Made by a program: the position numbers and the translations under genes | Assembly: GCF_023635005.1 (NCBI RefSeq) | Contig: NZ_JAMLJM010000007.1 | Coordinates: 85,698 to 149,697, forward strand | Origin: Flavobacterium luminosum | GTDB taxonomy: Bacteria > Bacteroidota > Bacteroidia > Flavobacteriales > Flavobacteriaceae | Reading direction: 5' to 3' | DNA: 64,000 nucleotides | The notes under the pieces: generated by a model | The model's database searches: none | What the model saw: only the letters and a program-made list of their open reading frames with translations | Told to the model about the DNA's origin: nothing | In this document: positions 51,635-62,087 of the stretch, one piece after another | Numbering within the stretch: position 1 is the stretch's first letter | Layout of the letters: each line of letters starts with the position of its first letter

Positions 51635-54600
51635 TTACATCAATTCTATTAATTCTAGTGCTTTTTTAATTGATTTTACATTCTCGAAAGTCAACAACAA
51701 ACGAAGCCCGTTTTTAGTCTCTTTTTCTTTCATTTTACACAAATTACTATTTTGCTGCACAAACTGTAAAACCTTATGGAATCGTCCTGTTTGATAATAT
51801 TGACTTTGTTGGTCTCCTATGAAATAACAAACCATTTTTCCTTGTTTCAACACTAATTTTTCGATTCCTAAATGAGAGGCTTTCCACTTGATACGCAAAC
51901 TGTCTAGTAAAGCTAAAGCCTGTTTCGGTAATTTCCCAAAACGATCTTGCAACTGTTGTTGGTATTCTTGTAGTTTTTCTTCCGTTTTTATAACCGCCAA
52001 ATCGTTGTACAAACTCAAACGTTCTGTTACACTATTAATATAATCATCGGGGAAAAGCAATTCAAAGTCAGTATCAATTTGAAGATCTTTTACGTATTCT
52101 TTGGTTTCGATATCGCTTTCTTCAGGGTACAATTCCTTAAATTCATTTTCTTTTAGCTCTTCAATGGCTTCTTGCATAATTTTTTGATAGGTTTCGAAAC
52201 CAATTTCATTGATAAAACCGCTTTGTTCACCTCCCAATAAATCTCCAGCACCTCGAATTTCAAGATCTTTCATAGCAATATTAAAACCACTACCCAAATC
52301 ACTAAACTGAACGAGTGCCTGCATTCTTTTTCTTGCTTCTTCGGTCATTGCAGAATACGGCGGCGTTACAAAATAACAAAAGGCTTTCTTGTTACTTCGT
52401 CCTACGCGACCTCGCATTTGATGCAAATCTGACAATCCAAAGTTATTGGCATTATTGATAAAAATAGTATTGGCATTAGGCACGTCCAAACCACTTTCAA
52501 TAATGGTCGTAGCCACCAAAACGTCAAATTCACCTTCCATGAAAGCCAACATGATTTCTTCTAGTTTTTTACCATCCATTTGGCCGTGACCAATACCTAC
52601 TTTGGCATTAGGAACCAAACGCTGAATCATACCGGCTATTTCCTGAATATTTTCGATTCGGTTATTAATAAAATACACTTGACCACCTCGCTCGATTTCA
52701 TACGAAATAGCATCGCGTATTATCGTTTCGTTGAAGCCTACAATTTGCGTCTCTATAGGATAACGATTAGGCGGAGGTGTTGTAATCACTGATAAATCAC
52801 GTGCCGCCATCAGCGAAAACTGTAATGTTCTCGGAATAGGTGTCGCTGTTAAAGTCAACGTATCTATATTTTCGGCTATGGTTTTGAGTTTGTCTTTTAC
52901 ATTTACGCCAAATTTTTGTTCTTCGTCAATAATTAAAAGACCTAAATTCTTGAATTTTATATTCTTATTGACCAATTGATGCGTACCAATAACAATGTCT
53001 AACTTACCCGATTCTAAATCCTTAATAATTTCAGATTTCTGCTTAGCAGTTCTGAAACGATTCAGGTAATTGATATTGACAGGCAAATCTTTTAAACGCT
53101 CTTTAAAAGTGCGGTAATGTTGATACGCTAAAATGGTTGTGGGAACCAAAACAGCTACTTGTTTACTATTATCTGCCGCTTTAAAAGCTGCGCGAATAGC
53201 TACCTCTGTTTTTCCAAAACCTACATCACCACAAACAAGACGATCCATCGGTCGATCACTTTCCATATCAGCTTTTACATCTTGCGTTGCTTTTAACTGA
53301 TCTGGTGTATCCTCATAAATAAAAGAACTTTCTAACTCGTGCTGCAGATAACTATCTGGAGCAAATGCAAATCCTTTGTCTAACCTACGTTTTGCATACA
53401 ATTGAATAAGATTGAAAGCAATATGTTTAACTCTTGCTTTAGTTTTTTGTTTTAATGCTTTCCAGACTCCTGAACCCAACTTATAAATTTTTGGAGGTGC
53501 CCCGTCTTTACCATTATATTTTGAAATTTTGTGTAACGAATGAATACTCACATACACAATATCATTATCGGCATAAACTAGCTTAATGGCTTCTTGGGTT
53601 TTGCCGTCGACTTGAATTTTTTGCAATCCTCCAAATTTTCCAATTCCATGATCGATGTGCGTTACATAATCGCCAACAGACAACGCATTAAGTTCCTTGA
53701 GTGTAATGGTTTGTTTTTTGGCGTAACCATTTTTAATGGAAAATTTATGAAAACGTTCAAAAATTTGATGGTCGGTGTAACAAGCAATCTGATTTTCTTC
53801 ATCGATAAAACCTTGATGAAGAGGCAACACAATCGTTTCGTAATCTTTAACAAAATGCTCATGATTTTGCTCGTCCATAGATTCGAAAATATCATGAAAA
53901 CGTTTAGCTTGCTGCTCATTGGCACAAAATAAGTAATTCTTAATTCCGTTTTGACGATTGTTTTTCAGATTTTCCATCAACAAATCAAACTGTTTGTTGA
54001 AAGACGGTTGCGGTTTAGTATTAAATTGAAAAGACTCCTGAATCCTGAAGGTAGCTTTAGGACTAAGCTCCACGACCGGAAAGTTTAATGCTTTTTTTAT
54101 GAAGGAAGTCTGATTAACAAATAATTCTTCTGGAGTCGCGTGTTTGATGTCTTTGGAAAGTTTCTCAAAACTATCAATTGCCTTAGAAAATAATTTATCC
54201 AGATTCGATAACAATAAATCGGTATTCTGAATAAAAAGAATAGTTTTAGGACTTATGTACTCTAGGAAGCTTTCACGTTTTTCCTCTAATAATTTATTCT
54301 CAAAATTGGGAATAATAGTGATTTTATTTTTTTGTTCTATCGAAAGTTGCGTCGCTACATCGAATGTTCGGATACTATCTACTTCATGACCAAAAAATTC
54401 GATTCGATAAGGATTATCGTTAGAAAATGAAAACACATCGAGAATTCCTCCTCGCACAGAAAATTCGCCAGGTTCCGTAATAAAATCGACGCGTTTAAAA
54501 TCGTATTCAAATAAGACTTCGTTAATAAAATCGATGGAAACTTTCTCGCCAACCGAAACTTTTAACGTGTTCTTTTCTAACTCTTTTTTGGTGACTACTT

Positions 54601-54988
54601 TCTCGAACAATGCTTCTGGATACGAAACAATGATAGCCGGTTTTTTTCGAGAATTAATTCGATTTAAAACCTCTGATCGAAGTAAAACGTTCGCATTATC
54701 GGTTTCTTCTATTTGATAGGGTCTTCGATAAGAACTTGGGTAAAACAAAACATTGTCTTCGCCAACGAGTTCTTCTAAATCATTAAGAATATAAGCCGCC
54801 TCTTCTTTTTCGTTGCAGATCAATAGAAAAGAATTTTCTTTTTTCCGAAACAAAGCTTCGACCACAAACGGAAACGAAGCGCCTACCAGACCTGTTACCT
54901 GAATTTTATTATCGCCGGAAATAGCCTGAGCAATACTATCTATTTTAGATTGGTTCGCAAAAATTTGCTTAATATAATCGGTACTCAA
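51635..54988 (-). CDS. mfd: Transcription-repair coupling factor
   Basis: Removes stalled RNA polymerase and recruits UvrA to lesions. It has 1117 residues. The N-terminal UvrB-like region (YPSSYRRPYQIEETDNANVL; GEFSVRGGILDVFSFSN) is followed by the RNA-polymerase-interacting CarD-like domain (LSVGDYVTHIDHGIGKFGGLQ), then a RecG-like helicase with Walker A CGDVGFGKTEVAIRAAF, DEEQ box (IIDEEQKFG), TATPIPRTLQFSL and QMRGRVGRSNK, and the TRCF C-terminal domain. Full length. A small lipoprotein gene lies 6 bases upstream and is probably cotranscribed. Confidence 0.97.
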   Translation of the reverse strand: MSTDYIKQIFANQSKIDSIAQAISGDNKIQVTGLVGASFPFVVEALFRKKENSFLLICNEKEEAAYILNDLEELVGEDNVLFYPSSYRRPYQIEETDNANVLLRSEVLNRINSRKKPAIIVSYPEALFEKVVTKKELEKNTLKVSVGEKVSIDFINEVLFEYDFKRVDFITEPGEFSVRGGILDVFSFSNDNPYRIEFFGHEVDSIRTFDVATQLSIEQKNKITIIPNFENKLLEEKRESFLEYISPKTILFIQNTDLLLSNLDKLFSKAIDSFEKLSKDIKHATPEELFVNQTSFIKKALNFPVVELSPKATFRIQESFQFNTKPQPSFNKQFDLLMENLKNNRQNGIKNYLFCANEQQAKRFHDIFESMDEQNHEHFVKDYETIVLPLHQGFIDEENQIACYTDHQIFERFHKFSIKNGYAKKQTITLKELNALSVGDYVTHIDHGIGKFGGLQKIQVDGKTQEAIKLVYADNDIVYVSIHSLHKISKYNGKDGAPPKIYKLGSGVWKALKQKTKARVKHIAFNLIQLYAKRRLDKGFAFAPDSYLQHELESSFIYEDTPDQLKATQDVKADMESDRPMDRLVCGDVGFGKTEVAIRAAFKAADNSKQVAVLVPTTILAYQHYRTFKERLKDLPVNINYLNRFRTAKQKSEIIKDLESGKLDIVIGTHQLVNKNIKFKNLGLLIIDEEQKFGVNVKDKLKTIAENIDTLTLTATPIPRTLQFSLMAARDLSVITTPPPNRYPIETQIVGFNETIIRDAISYEIERGGQVYFINNRIENIQEIAGMIQRLVPNAKVGIGHGQMDGKKLEEIMLAFMEGEFDVLVATTIIESGLDVPNANTIFINNANNFGLSDLHQMRGRVGRSNKKAFCYFVTPPYSAMTEEARKRMQALVQFSDLGSGFNIAMKDLEIRGAGDLLGGEQSGFINEIGFETYQKIMQEAIEELKENEFKELYPEESDIETKEYVKDLQIDTDFELLFPDDYINSVTERLSLYNDLAVIKTEEKLQEYQQQLQDRFGKLPKQALALLDSLRIKWKASHLGIEKLVLKQGKMVCYFIGDQQSQYYQTGRFHKVLQFVQQNSNLCKMKEKETKNGLRLLLTFENVKSIKKALELIELM

Positions 54989-54994
54989 TGCTTT

Positions 54995-55621
54995 TTATTT
55001 TATTTCTTCAAATGATTGTACTTCTTCTTTTTGCAGTTTTGGATTTGGTTTTTCTTCCGCATTTTCCTTTTTACCACCAACACGTTGAATCATTATCGCT
55101 TCGCCTTCTTCCATTTGAATTTTACTTCGACGAACAATTTCTTCAATTTGATCCTGAAAAGCGTTTACTTCTAGATTCAAATCACTGACTAATGTTAATA
55201 CTTTTTTCTCAGGAATTCGATCTAAACTGATAAAGGTATGCAACGCTTTCACTTTGGTTATTAATGCGGCTAATCGAGCCTTTATTTGAGGCTTGTTTAG
55301 TCGTTCCGGAATAGTGTTGGGCAAGGCTTCTGTTTTAGCTACTAAACTGGTCGTTTTTCGTTGAAAAGCTCCTATTGTTCCTTTGGGTTTTTGATACAAC
55401 TCATCGGAGAACAATCGCCATTCGTTCCAGCTAGAAGCAATATTTTGTGATTCGGGTGTTAATGTTCTTGGATTAAAATTCCAAGCTTTGTTGATGTTAC
55501 TAAAAACTAGTTCCTTCTCTTTTTTGGCTCTAATAATCTCCGCCTCATGTTTTTGGGAAGTATCCTTACAAGAAATAAAGATTGAAATTACTATTGTATA
55601 TAGGATAAGATATGCTTTCAT
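54995..55621 (-). CDS. Putative lipoprotein, unknown function
   Basis: A 208-residue protein starting at ATG 55621; a longer frame begins inside the -7 box. The N-terminus is a lipoprotein-like signal (AYLILYTIVISIFISCKD, Cys18). The rest is charged and helical (EIIRAKKEKELVFSNINKAW ... LEVNAFQDQIEEIVRRSKIQM), ending in a Lys/Glu-rich tail, with no recognised domain. It has its own promoter and sits 6 bases before mfd, an arrangement whose meaning is unclear since one product is an envelope protein and the other acts on RNA polymerase. Confidence 0.7.
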   Translation of the reverse strand: MKAYLILYTIVISIFISCKDTSQKHEAEIIRAKKEKELVFSNINKAWNFNPRTLTPESQNIASSWNEWRLFSDELYQKPKGTIGAFQRKTTSLVAKTEALPNTIPERLNKPQIKARLAALITKVKALHTFISLDRIPEKKVLTLVSDLNLEVNAFQDQIEEIVRRSKIQMEEGEAIMIQRVGGKKENAEEKPNPKLQKEEVQSFEEIK

Positions 55622-55645
55622 AAACCGTTGTAAAAAATATAACAA

Positions 55646-55677
55646 CAAAGGTAAGGTTTTTGTTTTTTGCTAGACAA
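55646..55677 (-). promoter_or_regulatory. Promoter of the lipoprotein-mfd unit
   Basis: Minus strand: TTG (55677-55675), 21-base gap, TACCTTTG (55653-55646). The leader to the ATG at 55621 is about 18 bases. Confidence 0.65.
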
Positions 55678-55727
55678 TAAGTGTTAAAGTTCTTAAGAAT
55701 TGATCGGATAAAAATCTTTAAAAACGC

Positions 55728-55735
55728 TATATTTG
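55728..55735 (+). promoter_or_regulatory. Threonine dehydrogenase promoter -7 box TATATTTG
   Basis: TAnnTTTG match that contains the TTG of the longer frame (55733), so translation must start at ATG 55754. A TTG at 55700-55702 is 25 bases upstream. Confidence 0.6.
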
Positions 55736-55753
55736 TCGCACAACTTTTTAAGC

Positions 55754-56707
55754 ATGGACACGAAAATTTTAATCATAGGAGCTTGTGGACAGATCGGCAC
55801 AGAGCTTACACAAAAACTTAGAGAAACTTACGGAAAGAATAATGTAATTGCTTCCGATATTCGAAAATTGAATAACGATGTGGTGAACGATGGGATTTTT
55901 GAAGTCGTGAATGCATTAGATTACAATCAAATAGAGCATTTGATAGAGAAATATAAAATTACCGATGTTTATCTAATGGCTGCTCTACTTTCTGCTACCG
56001 CTGAGAAAAATCCTGCCTTTGCATGGGACTTAAATATGAATTCTTTGTTTCATGTTTTGAATCTGGCCAAAGCAGGAAAAATTAAAAAAATATATTGGCC
56101 ATCGAGTATTGCAGTGTTTGGACCAACTACACCAAGAGACAATACACCACAATATACTATCATGGAGCCTTCCACTGTATACGGAATTAGTAAGCAAGCC
56201 GGTGAAAGATGGTGTGAATATTACCATAAGCAGTACGGCGTAGATGTGAGAAGTATTCGATATCCAGGATTAATTAGTTGGGGTACTCCTCCGGGTGGCG
56301 GCACAACCGATTATGCGGTAGACATTTATCACAAAGCTATTACCGAAGGAAAATTCACTTCTTTCCTTTCTGAAAATTCAGCCTTACCTATGATGTATAT
56401 GGACGATGCGATTAAAGCAACGATTGCTATCATGCAGGCACCTTCTGAACAAATTAAAATCCGTTCGTCTTATAACCTTTCTGCAATGAGTTTTACACCA
56501 AAGGAAATAGCTGCTGAAATTCAGAAACATTATCCAGATTTCACTATTGATTATGCTCCTGATTTCCGTCAAAAAATTGCTGACAGTTGGCCTGCAAGTA
56601 TTGATGATTCTTGTGCAAGAGAAGATTGGGGCTGGAAAAATGATTATGATTTAAACAGCATGACCACTGAAATGTTTAAACAATTGAAAGAAAATATCTA
56701 TGCATAA
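55754..56707 (+). CDS. L-threonine 3-dehydrogenase, UDP-galactose-epimerase-like SDR type
   Basis: Oxidises L-threonine to 2-amino-3-ketobutyrate with NAD+. It has 317 residues from ATG 55754. NAD-binding ILIIGACGQIGTELTQKL (GxxGxxG), catalytic Ser and Tyr-Lys in IAVFGPTTPRDN and TVYGISKQAGERWCEYY, and the substrate-loop residues in YPGLISWGTPPGGGTTDYAVDIYH, characteristic of the short-chain threonine dehydrogenases first described in Flavobacterium frigidimaris. Cytoplasmic, single gene with terminator. A related sugar-nucleotide epimerase is a weaker alternative. Confidence 0.9.
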   Translation: MDTKILIIGACGQIGTELTQKLRETYGKNNVIASDIRKLNNDVVNDGIFEVVNALDYNQIEHLIEKYKITDVYLMAALLSATAEKNPAFAWDLNMNSLFHVLNLAKAGKIKKIYWPSSIAVFGPTTPRDNTPQYTIMEPSTVYGISKQAGERWCEYYHKQYGVDVRSIRYPGLISWGTPPGGGTTDYAVDIYHKAITEGKFTSFLSENSALPMMYMDDAIKATIAIMQAPSEQIKIRSSYNLSAMSFTPKEIAAEIQKHYPDFTIDYAPDFRQKIADSWPASIDDSCAREDWGWKNDYDLNSMTTEMFKQLKENIYA

Positions 56708-56737
56708 AAAAGGGAGCTAATGGCTCCCTTTTCTTTT
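56708..56737. terminator. Bidirectional terminator
   Basis: Stem AAAAGGGAGC (56708-56717) with GCTCCCTTTT (56723-56732), 5-base loop, between convergent genes. Confidence 0.88.
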
Positions 56738-57245
56738 AATTCTGATTTGATTCCTTTTTACTTTTTAGCTTCTCCATCAATAAATCTTCTATTGGTGTTT
56801 TTATCTTAACCACTTCATTCGTGTTTTCATTAGGTACAGTCATTGACAATACATAATGTTTAATTTTCCATTTTTTACCTTGCTTAATTAAAACACCGCT
56901 ACCGCGACAAATCTTCATTTGGGTTTGCAACAGCTCATCAAACCAAGCTATTTTTCCAGAATTATCAAAATAAACATTTCGTTCTAAAGAAGTAAAATGC
57001 CACGCTTTACCTTTGGCAAAATAAGGTCGTGCAAAATCCATAAAGGCTTTTTTGTTCCAATTTTCAGTGGGATCTGTACCTATGAAAATAGATTCATCGG
57101 CCATCAAATCGAAATACGCATCAAAATTAGCGGCGGCGGCAGCCTTATGCCAACCATCTAAAACAATATTGACCTCTGTTGTAGATTTATTTTGTGCCAA
57201 ACAAATCGAAGAGACGAATAACAATAAAAGCAAAGTTTTTTTCAT
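56736..57245 (-). CDS. Exported SnoaL/NTF2-like protein
   Basis: A 169-residue protein from ATG 57245. Signal peptide KKTLLLLLFVSSICLAQ, then a single NTF2-like cone fold: VLDGWHKAAAAANFDAYFDLMADESIFIGTDPTENWNKKAFMDFARPYF, then WFDELLQTQMKICRGSGVLIKQGKKWKIKHYVLSMTVPNE. The family binds small hydrophobic ligands or acts as an enzyme; no catalytic residues can be assigned. Periplasmic or secreted. The C-terminal tail is Lys/Glu-rich. Confidence 0.8.
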   Translation of the reverse strand: MKKTLLLLLFVSSICLAQNKSTTEVNIVLDGWHKAAAAANFDAYFDLMADESIFIGTDPTENWNKKAFMDFARPYFAKGKAWHFTSLERNVYFDNSGKIAWFDELLQTQMKICRGSGVLIKQGKKWKIKHYVLSMTVPNENTNEVVKIKTPIEDLLMEKLKSKKESNQN

Positions 57246-57311
57246 TTTATTTTTCTTTAAAATTAAATATTCCATTTCTCGTTTATAAAAAGTTTCCTAT
57301 TTTTATGCAGC

Positions 57312-57319
57312 CAAATTTA
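57312..57319 (-). promoter_or_regulatory. SnoaL-like gene promoter -7 box TAAATTTG
   Basis: Minus-strand TAnnTTTG about 67 bases before the ATG at 57245. It lies just upstream of the divergent LRR gene ATG. Confidence 0.45.
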
Positions 57320-57324
57320 CCATC

Positions 57325-58257
57325 ATGAAAAAAATATTATTTGTTTTCACTACATTACTATTTACGTTTCCAACTTTAACTTTTGCACAGAGCGAGCCCG
57401 ATATTGAAAGTGACATTAACTGTCCCAATCCAGCCAGTGTAAAAATTTTAGACTTGTCGAACAAGCAAATGACCAAACTTCCTCCTGAAATCGGGAGATT
57501 TGTTAACGTTGAAAAACTATATCTTAAGAACAACCAGATTGTTTCTTTACCGATTGAAATTAGTAAACTTACTAAATTAAAGGAATTGTACCTTACAAAC
57601 AATCAAATTCAGCGTTTTCCGATTGAAATATGTAGATTAACCAATTTGGAAAAACTAGAATTAAACAAAAACAAAATGGAATACATTTCCACTTCTATTG
57701 CTAAACTGACCAAATTGAAAAAATTGGATATTAGCAATAATAAAGTGAGTGATCTTCCTATTGAAATGAGCGGTTTAATTAATTTAACTGATTTCAATTT
57801 TTCCAACAATACCGTAAAAACTTTTTTAGCAGGAATTGAAAATTTTAAGAATTTAAGAATTTTAAATGCTAGCAATAACAAGATCGAAGTATTGCCGGTT
57901 GAAATAAGTTTATTAAGCAACCTAAATACTTTAATGGTAAATCAGAACAAAATAAGTGTTATTCCTGCAGAGATTGGCAATCTAACCAACCTTCAAACTT
58001 TAAATATTGAGAAAAACCTAATAAAAAAAGTACCTAATTCTTTGGGACAATTAACCAAATTGACTCTTTTAGATTTAGATGAAAATCAAATTCGCACTTT
58101 GCCGGAAGAATTCATCAACCTTACCGCTTTGAAAGAAATTTACCTAGGAACAAATCCTTGGGTTTCATTCCCCGAAAACCTGAAACCCATGTTGACTAAA
58201 TTACTCTACGGGCAATCTGATGTAGTAAAAAAATTAATTGAACAACCCAAACCTTAA
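57325..58257 (+). CDS. Exported leucine-rich-repeat protein
   Basis: A 310-residue protein with a signal peptide ([21 protein letters not shown]), then about ten LRR units of 23 residues from residue 40 to 285, e.g. [42 protein letters not shown]. The LxxLxLxxNxIxxLPxEI pattern is the shared plant/bacterial short type. Such solenoids bind proteins; no enzyme domain or T9SS sorting domain is present. Secreted or periplasmic. Regularity of the repeats suggests internal duplication. Single gene with terminator. Confidence 0.9.
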   Translation: MKKILFVFTTLLFTFPTLTFAQSEPDIESDINCPNPASVKILDLSNKQMTKLPPEIGRFVNVEKLYLKNNQIVSLPIEISKLTKLKELYLTNNQIQRFPIEICRLTNLEKLELNKNKMEYISTSIAKLTKLKKLDISNNKVSDLPIEMSGLINLTDFNFSNNTVKTFLAGIENFKNLRILNASNNKIEVLPVEISLLSNLNTLMVNQNKISVIPAEIGNLTNLQTLNIEKNLIKKVPNSLGQLTKLTLLDLDENQIRTLPEEFINLTALKEIYLGTNPWVSFPENLKPMLTKLLYGQSDVVKKLIEQPKP

Positions 58258-58262
58258 AATTT

Positions 58263-58290
58263 AAAGCCGATTACTTCATCGGCTTTTTTA
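58263..58290 (+). terminator. LRR gene terminator
   Basis: AAAGCCGAT (58263-58271), 6-base loop, ATCGGCTTT (58278-58286), then TTTT. Confidence 0.9.
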
Positions 58291-58331
58291 GTAATATTTG
58301 TTATCTTTACATTACAAAAATTATAACTTCA

Positions 58332-59939
58332 ATGGACTTTATATACCAAGACCCGTATCCTATTTTAAAAGACGATACGCAGTACAAAAAATTAACTTCT
58401 GATTACGTAAAAATTGAACAATTAGGCGATAGAGAAATTTTAACTGTAGATCCTAAAGGATTAGAGTTGTTAGCTGAAGAAGCTATGAAAGACGTATCTT
58501 TTATGTTACGTTCTTCTCACCTAGAAAAATTACGAAAAATCATTGACGATCCAGAAGCAACAGACAACGACCGTTTCGTAGCTTATAACTTATTACAAAA
58601 TGCTGTAGTAGCTGTAGAAGGCGAATTACCTTCTTGTCAAGACACCGGAACAGCTATTGTGATGGCAAAAAAAGGAGAAAACGTATATACGGGAGTTGAT
58701 GATGGCGAATGGTTATCTAAAGGAATCTTCAATACTTACCAAAACAGGAATTTACGTTATTCGCAAATTGTGCCTATTTCGATGTTTGAAGAGAAAAACT
58801 CGGGTTCCAACTTACCAGCGCAAATCGATATTTACGCTAAAAAAGGGAATTCGTATGAGTTTTTGTTCCTAGCTAAAGGTGGTGGTTCTGCGAATAAAAC
58901 CTTCTTATATCAAAAAACGAAATCGTTATTAAACGAAAAATCTTTAGATGCTTTCATTCGTGAGCGTATTATGGATTTAGGAACGGCGGCATGTCCTCCG
59001 TATCACTTAGCTATTGTAATTGGTGGAACTTCGGCTGAAGCTAATTTAGCAGCCGTGAAAAAAGCATCTGCAGGATATTACGATCATCTTCCTACTTCAG
59101 GAAATATGGCCGGTCAGGCGTTTCGCGATTTAGAATGGGAAAAACGCGTGCAAGAAATTTGTCAAGAAAGTTCTATCGGAGCCCAATTTGGTGGAAAATA
59201 TTTAACTCATGATGTTCGTGTGATTCGTTTACCAAGACACGCGGCTTCTTGCCCCGTAGGAATGGGAGTTTCGTGTTCAGCAGATAGAAATATCAAAGGA
59301 AAAATCACGAAAGACGGTATTTTCTTGGAGCAATTAGAAACCAATCCAAAACAATATTTACCTGAAACGGCACCGCATTTAGAGCCTGCTGTTGAAATTG
59401 ACTTGAATCGTCCAATGCAAGAAGTATTGGCAGAATTGTCAAAATATCCAATCAAAACACGTTTAAAATTAAACGGAACGTTGATTGTAGCTCGTGATAT
59501 TGCGCATGCAAAAATCAAAGAATTATTAGACGCAGGAAAACCAATGCCTGAATATTTCAAAAACCATCCAGTGTATTATGCTGGACCCGCTAAAACTCCA
59601 GACGGAATGCCTTCAGGAAGTTTCGGACCAACTACGGCAGGTCGTATGGACGTGTATGTAGACGAATTCCAAGCGGCAGGCGGAAGTATGATCATGTTAG
59701 CCAAAGGTAATCGTAGTGCCGATGTTATGAATGCGTGTAAAAAATACGGTGGATTCTATTTAGGTTCTATTGGTGGCCCAGCAGCTATTTTAGCGAAAGA
59801 AAACATCTTAAATGTTGAAGTAGTAGATTTCCCTGAACTTGGTATGGAAGCTGTGAGAAAAATTGAAGTGAAAGATTTCCCGGCTTTCATTATTACCGAC
59901 GACAAAGGAAATGATTTCTTCTCGGCGTTGAGTCATTAA
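58332..59939 (+). CDS. Fumarate hydratase class I
   Basis: Interconverts fumarate and malate in the TCA cycle with an oxygen-sensitive [4Fe-4S] cluster. It has 535 residues. Cluster Cys are Cys102 in [14 protein letters not shown], a second in [16 protein letters not shown], and the [14 protein letters not shown] or [10 protein letters not shown] region. Conserved [12 protein letters not shown] and [10 protein letters not shown] follow. The C-terminal swivelling domain ([35 protein letters not shown]) is complete. It is a one-gene unit. Iron-sulfur dependence fits the iron-acquisition genes elsewhere in the window. Confidence 0.95.
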   Translation: MDFIYQDPYPILKDDTQYKKLTSDYVKIEQLGDREILTVDPKGLELLAEEAMKDVSFMLRSSHLEKLRKIIDDPEATDNDRFVAYNLLQNAVVAVEGELPSCQDTGTAIVMAKKGENVYTGVDDGEWLSKGIFNTYQNRNLRYSQIVPISMFEEKNSGSNLPAQIDIYAKKGNSYEFLFLAKGGGSANKTFLYQKTKSLLNEKSLDAFIRERIMDLGTAACPPYHLAIVIGGTSAEANLAAVKKASAGYYDHLPTSGNMAGQAFRDLEWEKRVQEICQESSIGAQFGGKYLTHDVRVIRLPRHAASCPVGMGVSCSADRNIKGKITKDGIFLEQLETNPKQYLPETAPHLEPAVEIDLNRPMQEVLAELSKYPIKTRLKLNGTLIVARDIAHAKIKELLDAGKPMPEYFKNHPVYYAGPAKTPDGMPSGSFGPTTAGRMDVYVDEFQAAGGSMIMLAKGNRSADVMNACKKYGGFYLGSIGGPAAILAKENILNVEVVDFPELGMEAVRKIEVKDFPAFIITDDKGNDFFSALSH

Positions 59940-59964
59940 GAAAAAATGAAATCATAAAGTATAG

Positions 59965-59998
59965 AAACCTGCAATAATCTTGCAGGTTTTTTTATTTT
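59965..59998. terminator. Bidirectional terminator
   Basis: Stem AAACCTGCAA (59965-59974) with TTGCAGGTTT (59980-59989), 5-base loop, T-run, between convergent genes. The downstream T-run overlaps the end of the membrane-protein gene. Confidence 0.9.
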
Positions 59999-62019
59999 TC
60001 AACAGGGAAGAAAAAACTAAGTGGTTTGTTTTTAAAATGATTTTTGATTGAGACGAAAATAGGATTTAACTCTTTAATAGGCGTATTTCTGGAACGAAAA
60101 GCCAATCCCAACGAAAGAGAAAAACTAACCAAAAAATTAACTAATCCAATGATTCCAATACCGAAGATTCCCCAAAGCAATGGCTCGAGTGCAATAGAAT
60201 AATGAGCTCCGTGAAGAGCCAATGCTAAATTGCCACTAGCAAAAGTAATATGGCGAATATCTAAATTTAACCCTAAAAATATTCCAATAGATGCCGTACT
60301 ACCTAGAAAAATTCCAAACCAAAAATTAGAAACTATTGCCGCCCAATTTTTTTCATACCGTTTAGATAATTGCTTGGTAAAACGCTTTCCTAAACGCAAT
60401 TTCAACCAAGGATGTTCTTGAATTCTATAGTATACTTCATAAAACTTATCGCGATTTGCTATACTTCCTGAAATAATTCCAGACAAAAACAAAAAGATAC
60501 CTGCAATCGCTGCATGAAAAATCGCTAGTGAATCAACCGGACTTAAATCTGTGATCAATTTCGTCCATTTTGTTTCCGCAATATTCACATGAAACACAAG
60601 ATCTATCAACCAAACCCCTAATAAGGTTACCGGAAAAGCTGTAAACACATTACCCACAAAAGCTATAAACTGAGAGCGAAATAATCTGGCAAACAAAACA
60701 GCAAAAGCCTGATGTTTATCTCCAGAAACATCAGTTGTATTTAACGTTCCTTCCTCAAGCGCTTTTACTAGCGAAGCTGCTGTCATAGCAGGCTGCTTGG
60801 TCGCTAAGGTAAAACCTAAAATATAAATAATAATGAATCCCAAGGAATAGTTCAAACTATATAGAAAAGCATATCCGAAATCGCTGGTTAGTACTTTTGA
60901 AAACAATAATTTAACGATACACAAAATACCTACTATAAATCCACCTCCTACGGCAGCTTTCAACATTTGAAAATATTCTTTCTTTGAGTGTGTTATGTAA
61001 TGTTCCCCTGTTTTGGCGGTATGTTGCGTAATCTCGTAAGAAATCAATTGCGTACTTTCGTCTATTAATTTTCTTACGTTGTTCTTTTTACAATTTAACG
61101 TTATCAATTGTTGAAATAACTTAATTGTGTTTCTCTTTTTATCGACAGATTCGTCAACTACCAAGATGGGTAATATTGTTTGAATTCTTTGAAGCTGTTG
61201 TCTAATTCTTAATAAATCCTGATTCACTCGTAGAGAAATTCCATATTTCGCAGAATTTTCAAAAGCCTTGTCCACAAAGGCAAAACAATTATCAAGCAAA
61301 CGCATTAAATCTTGATAGACTTCATTTCTAGAAGATACTGAATGTGAAGCAGAACCTATAAATATTAACTTTTCAATTTTTGAAAGTTGATACTCAAATG
61401 TCGTAAAAGGATTTTCTAAGTTAGCATACTCCGGAACCATCTTGATTACATTGGTTTCTAGTGCTCTTCCACTAGCTCTTTGTGATAATAACCGTAAAGC
61501 TTGAAAAATTTCAAATAAAGGAGTATTAATTTCTACCGAATCATAAATAGTAGCAAAGTCTAATATCTCAAAAAGAGTTTCGACTTCTGTTTCTGATAAT
61601 TGACTCAACCAAATTGGATCCGTTTCTGAATAAAAAACTTGGTTAAAAACGTATTGTAAAGTATCTTTTGGTGGTTGATAGGGCAAGAATTTGGCGCCAA
61701 TTCTTTTCTTTACTTCATAAATAAAATCAGTGTCTTGTAAAATCCCAGCATCAGATATAATTGACTCAAAATTTTTGTAGCCAACTAATTTCCGCAAATA
61801 ACGTCTGAATTCATTTTTAATCTCTGGGCGTTCAATAAAAAGCGTAATAATTTCACTTAAACTGACCGTTTCTTTTAACGAGGTTGGTCGTAATTTCTCA
61901 ACGATATGTGTTAAAATTTCTAGGGGATTAGAAGATCTTTTCCATCCCCGACGCGCATCAAAATAAGTTAAAAAAACAGATACTGCCTTTCCTTTTCGCT
62001 TTCTAAATGATAACTTCAT
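59992..62019 (-). CDS. SpecificRecomb-family membrane protein (so-called site-specific recombinase)
   Basis: A 675-residue protein of PF10136. The N-terminal 330 residues are soluble and helical (EVETLFEILDFATIYDSVEIN, VNQDLLRIRQQLQRIQTILPILV). The C-terminal half has about six membrane helices (FIVGILCIVKLLFSKVL, YSLNYSLGFIIIYILGFTLATKQPAMTAASLV, FLFLSGIISGSIANRDKFYEVYYRI). The family name recombinase comes from an early gonococcal annotation; no tyrosine, serine or other recombinase catalytic motif is visible, and the fold is membranous. Function unknown. Confidence 0.88.
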   Translation of the reverse strand: MKLSFRKRKGKAVSVFLTYFDARRGWKRSSNPLEILTHIVEKLRPTSLKETVSLSEIITLFIERPEIKNEFRRYLRKLVGYKNFESIISDAGILQDTDFIYEVKKRIGAKFLPYQPPKDTLQYVFNQVFYSETDPIWLSQLSETEVETLFEILDFATIYDSVEINTPLFEIFQALRLLSQRASGRALETNVIKMVPEYANLENPFTTFEYQLSKIEKLIFIGSASHSVSSRNEVYQDLMRLLDNCFAFVDKAFENSAKYGISLRVNQDLLRIRQQLQRIQTILPILVVDESVDKKRNTIKLFQQLITLNCKKNNVRKLIDESTQLISYEITQHTAKTGEHYITHSKKEYFQMLKAAVGGGFIVGILCIVKLLFSKVLTSDFGYAFLYSLNYSLGFIIIYILGFTLATKQPAMTAASLVKALEEGTLNTTDVSGDKHQAFAVLFARLFRSQFIAFVGNVFTAFPVTLLGVWLIDLVFHVNIAETKWTKLITDLSPVDSLAIFHAAIAGIFLFLSGIISGSIANRDKFYEVYYRIQEHPWLKLRLGKRFTKQLSKRYEKNWAAIVSNFWFGIFLGSTASIGIFLGLNLDIRHITFASGNLALALHGAHYSIALEPLLWGIFGIGIIGLVNFLVSFSLSLGLAFRSRNTPIKELNPIFVSIKNHFKNKPLSFFFPVEK

Positions 62020-62087
62020 ACTTCTGATTTTAAGTAGAGATTCTTCATGACAATGATTACAGTTTTTCTATTCAAAATTTAAGAAAT

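Noticed and set aside
53594..53932. 112-codon plus-strand frame
   Set aside because: Antisense shadow within mfd, which is intact and conserved through this region.
59207..59560. 117-codon minus-strand frame
   Set aside because: Antisense shadow of the class I fumarase.
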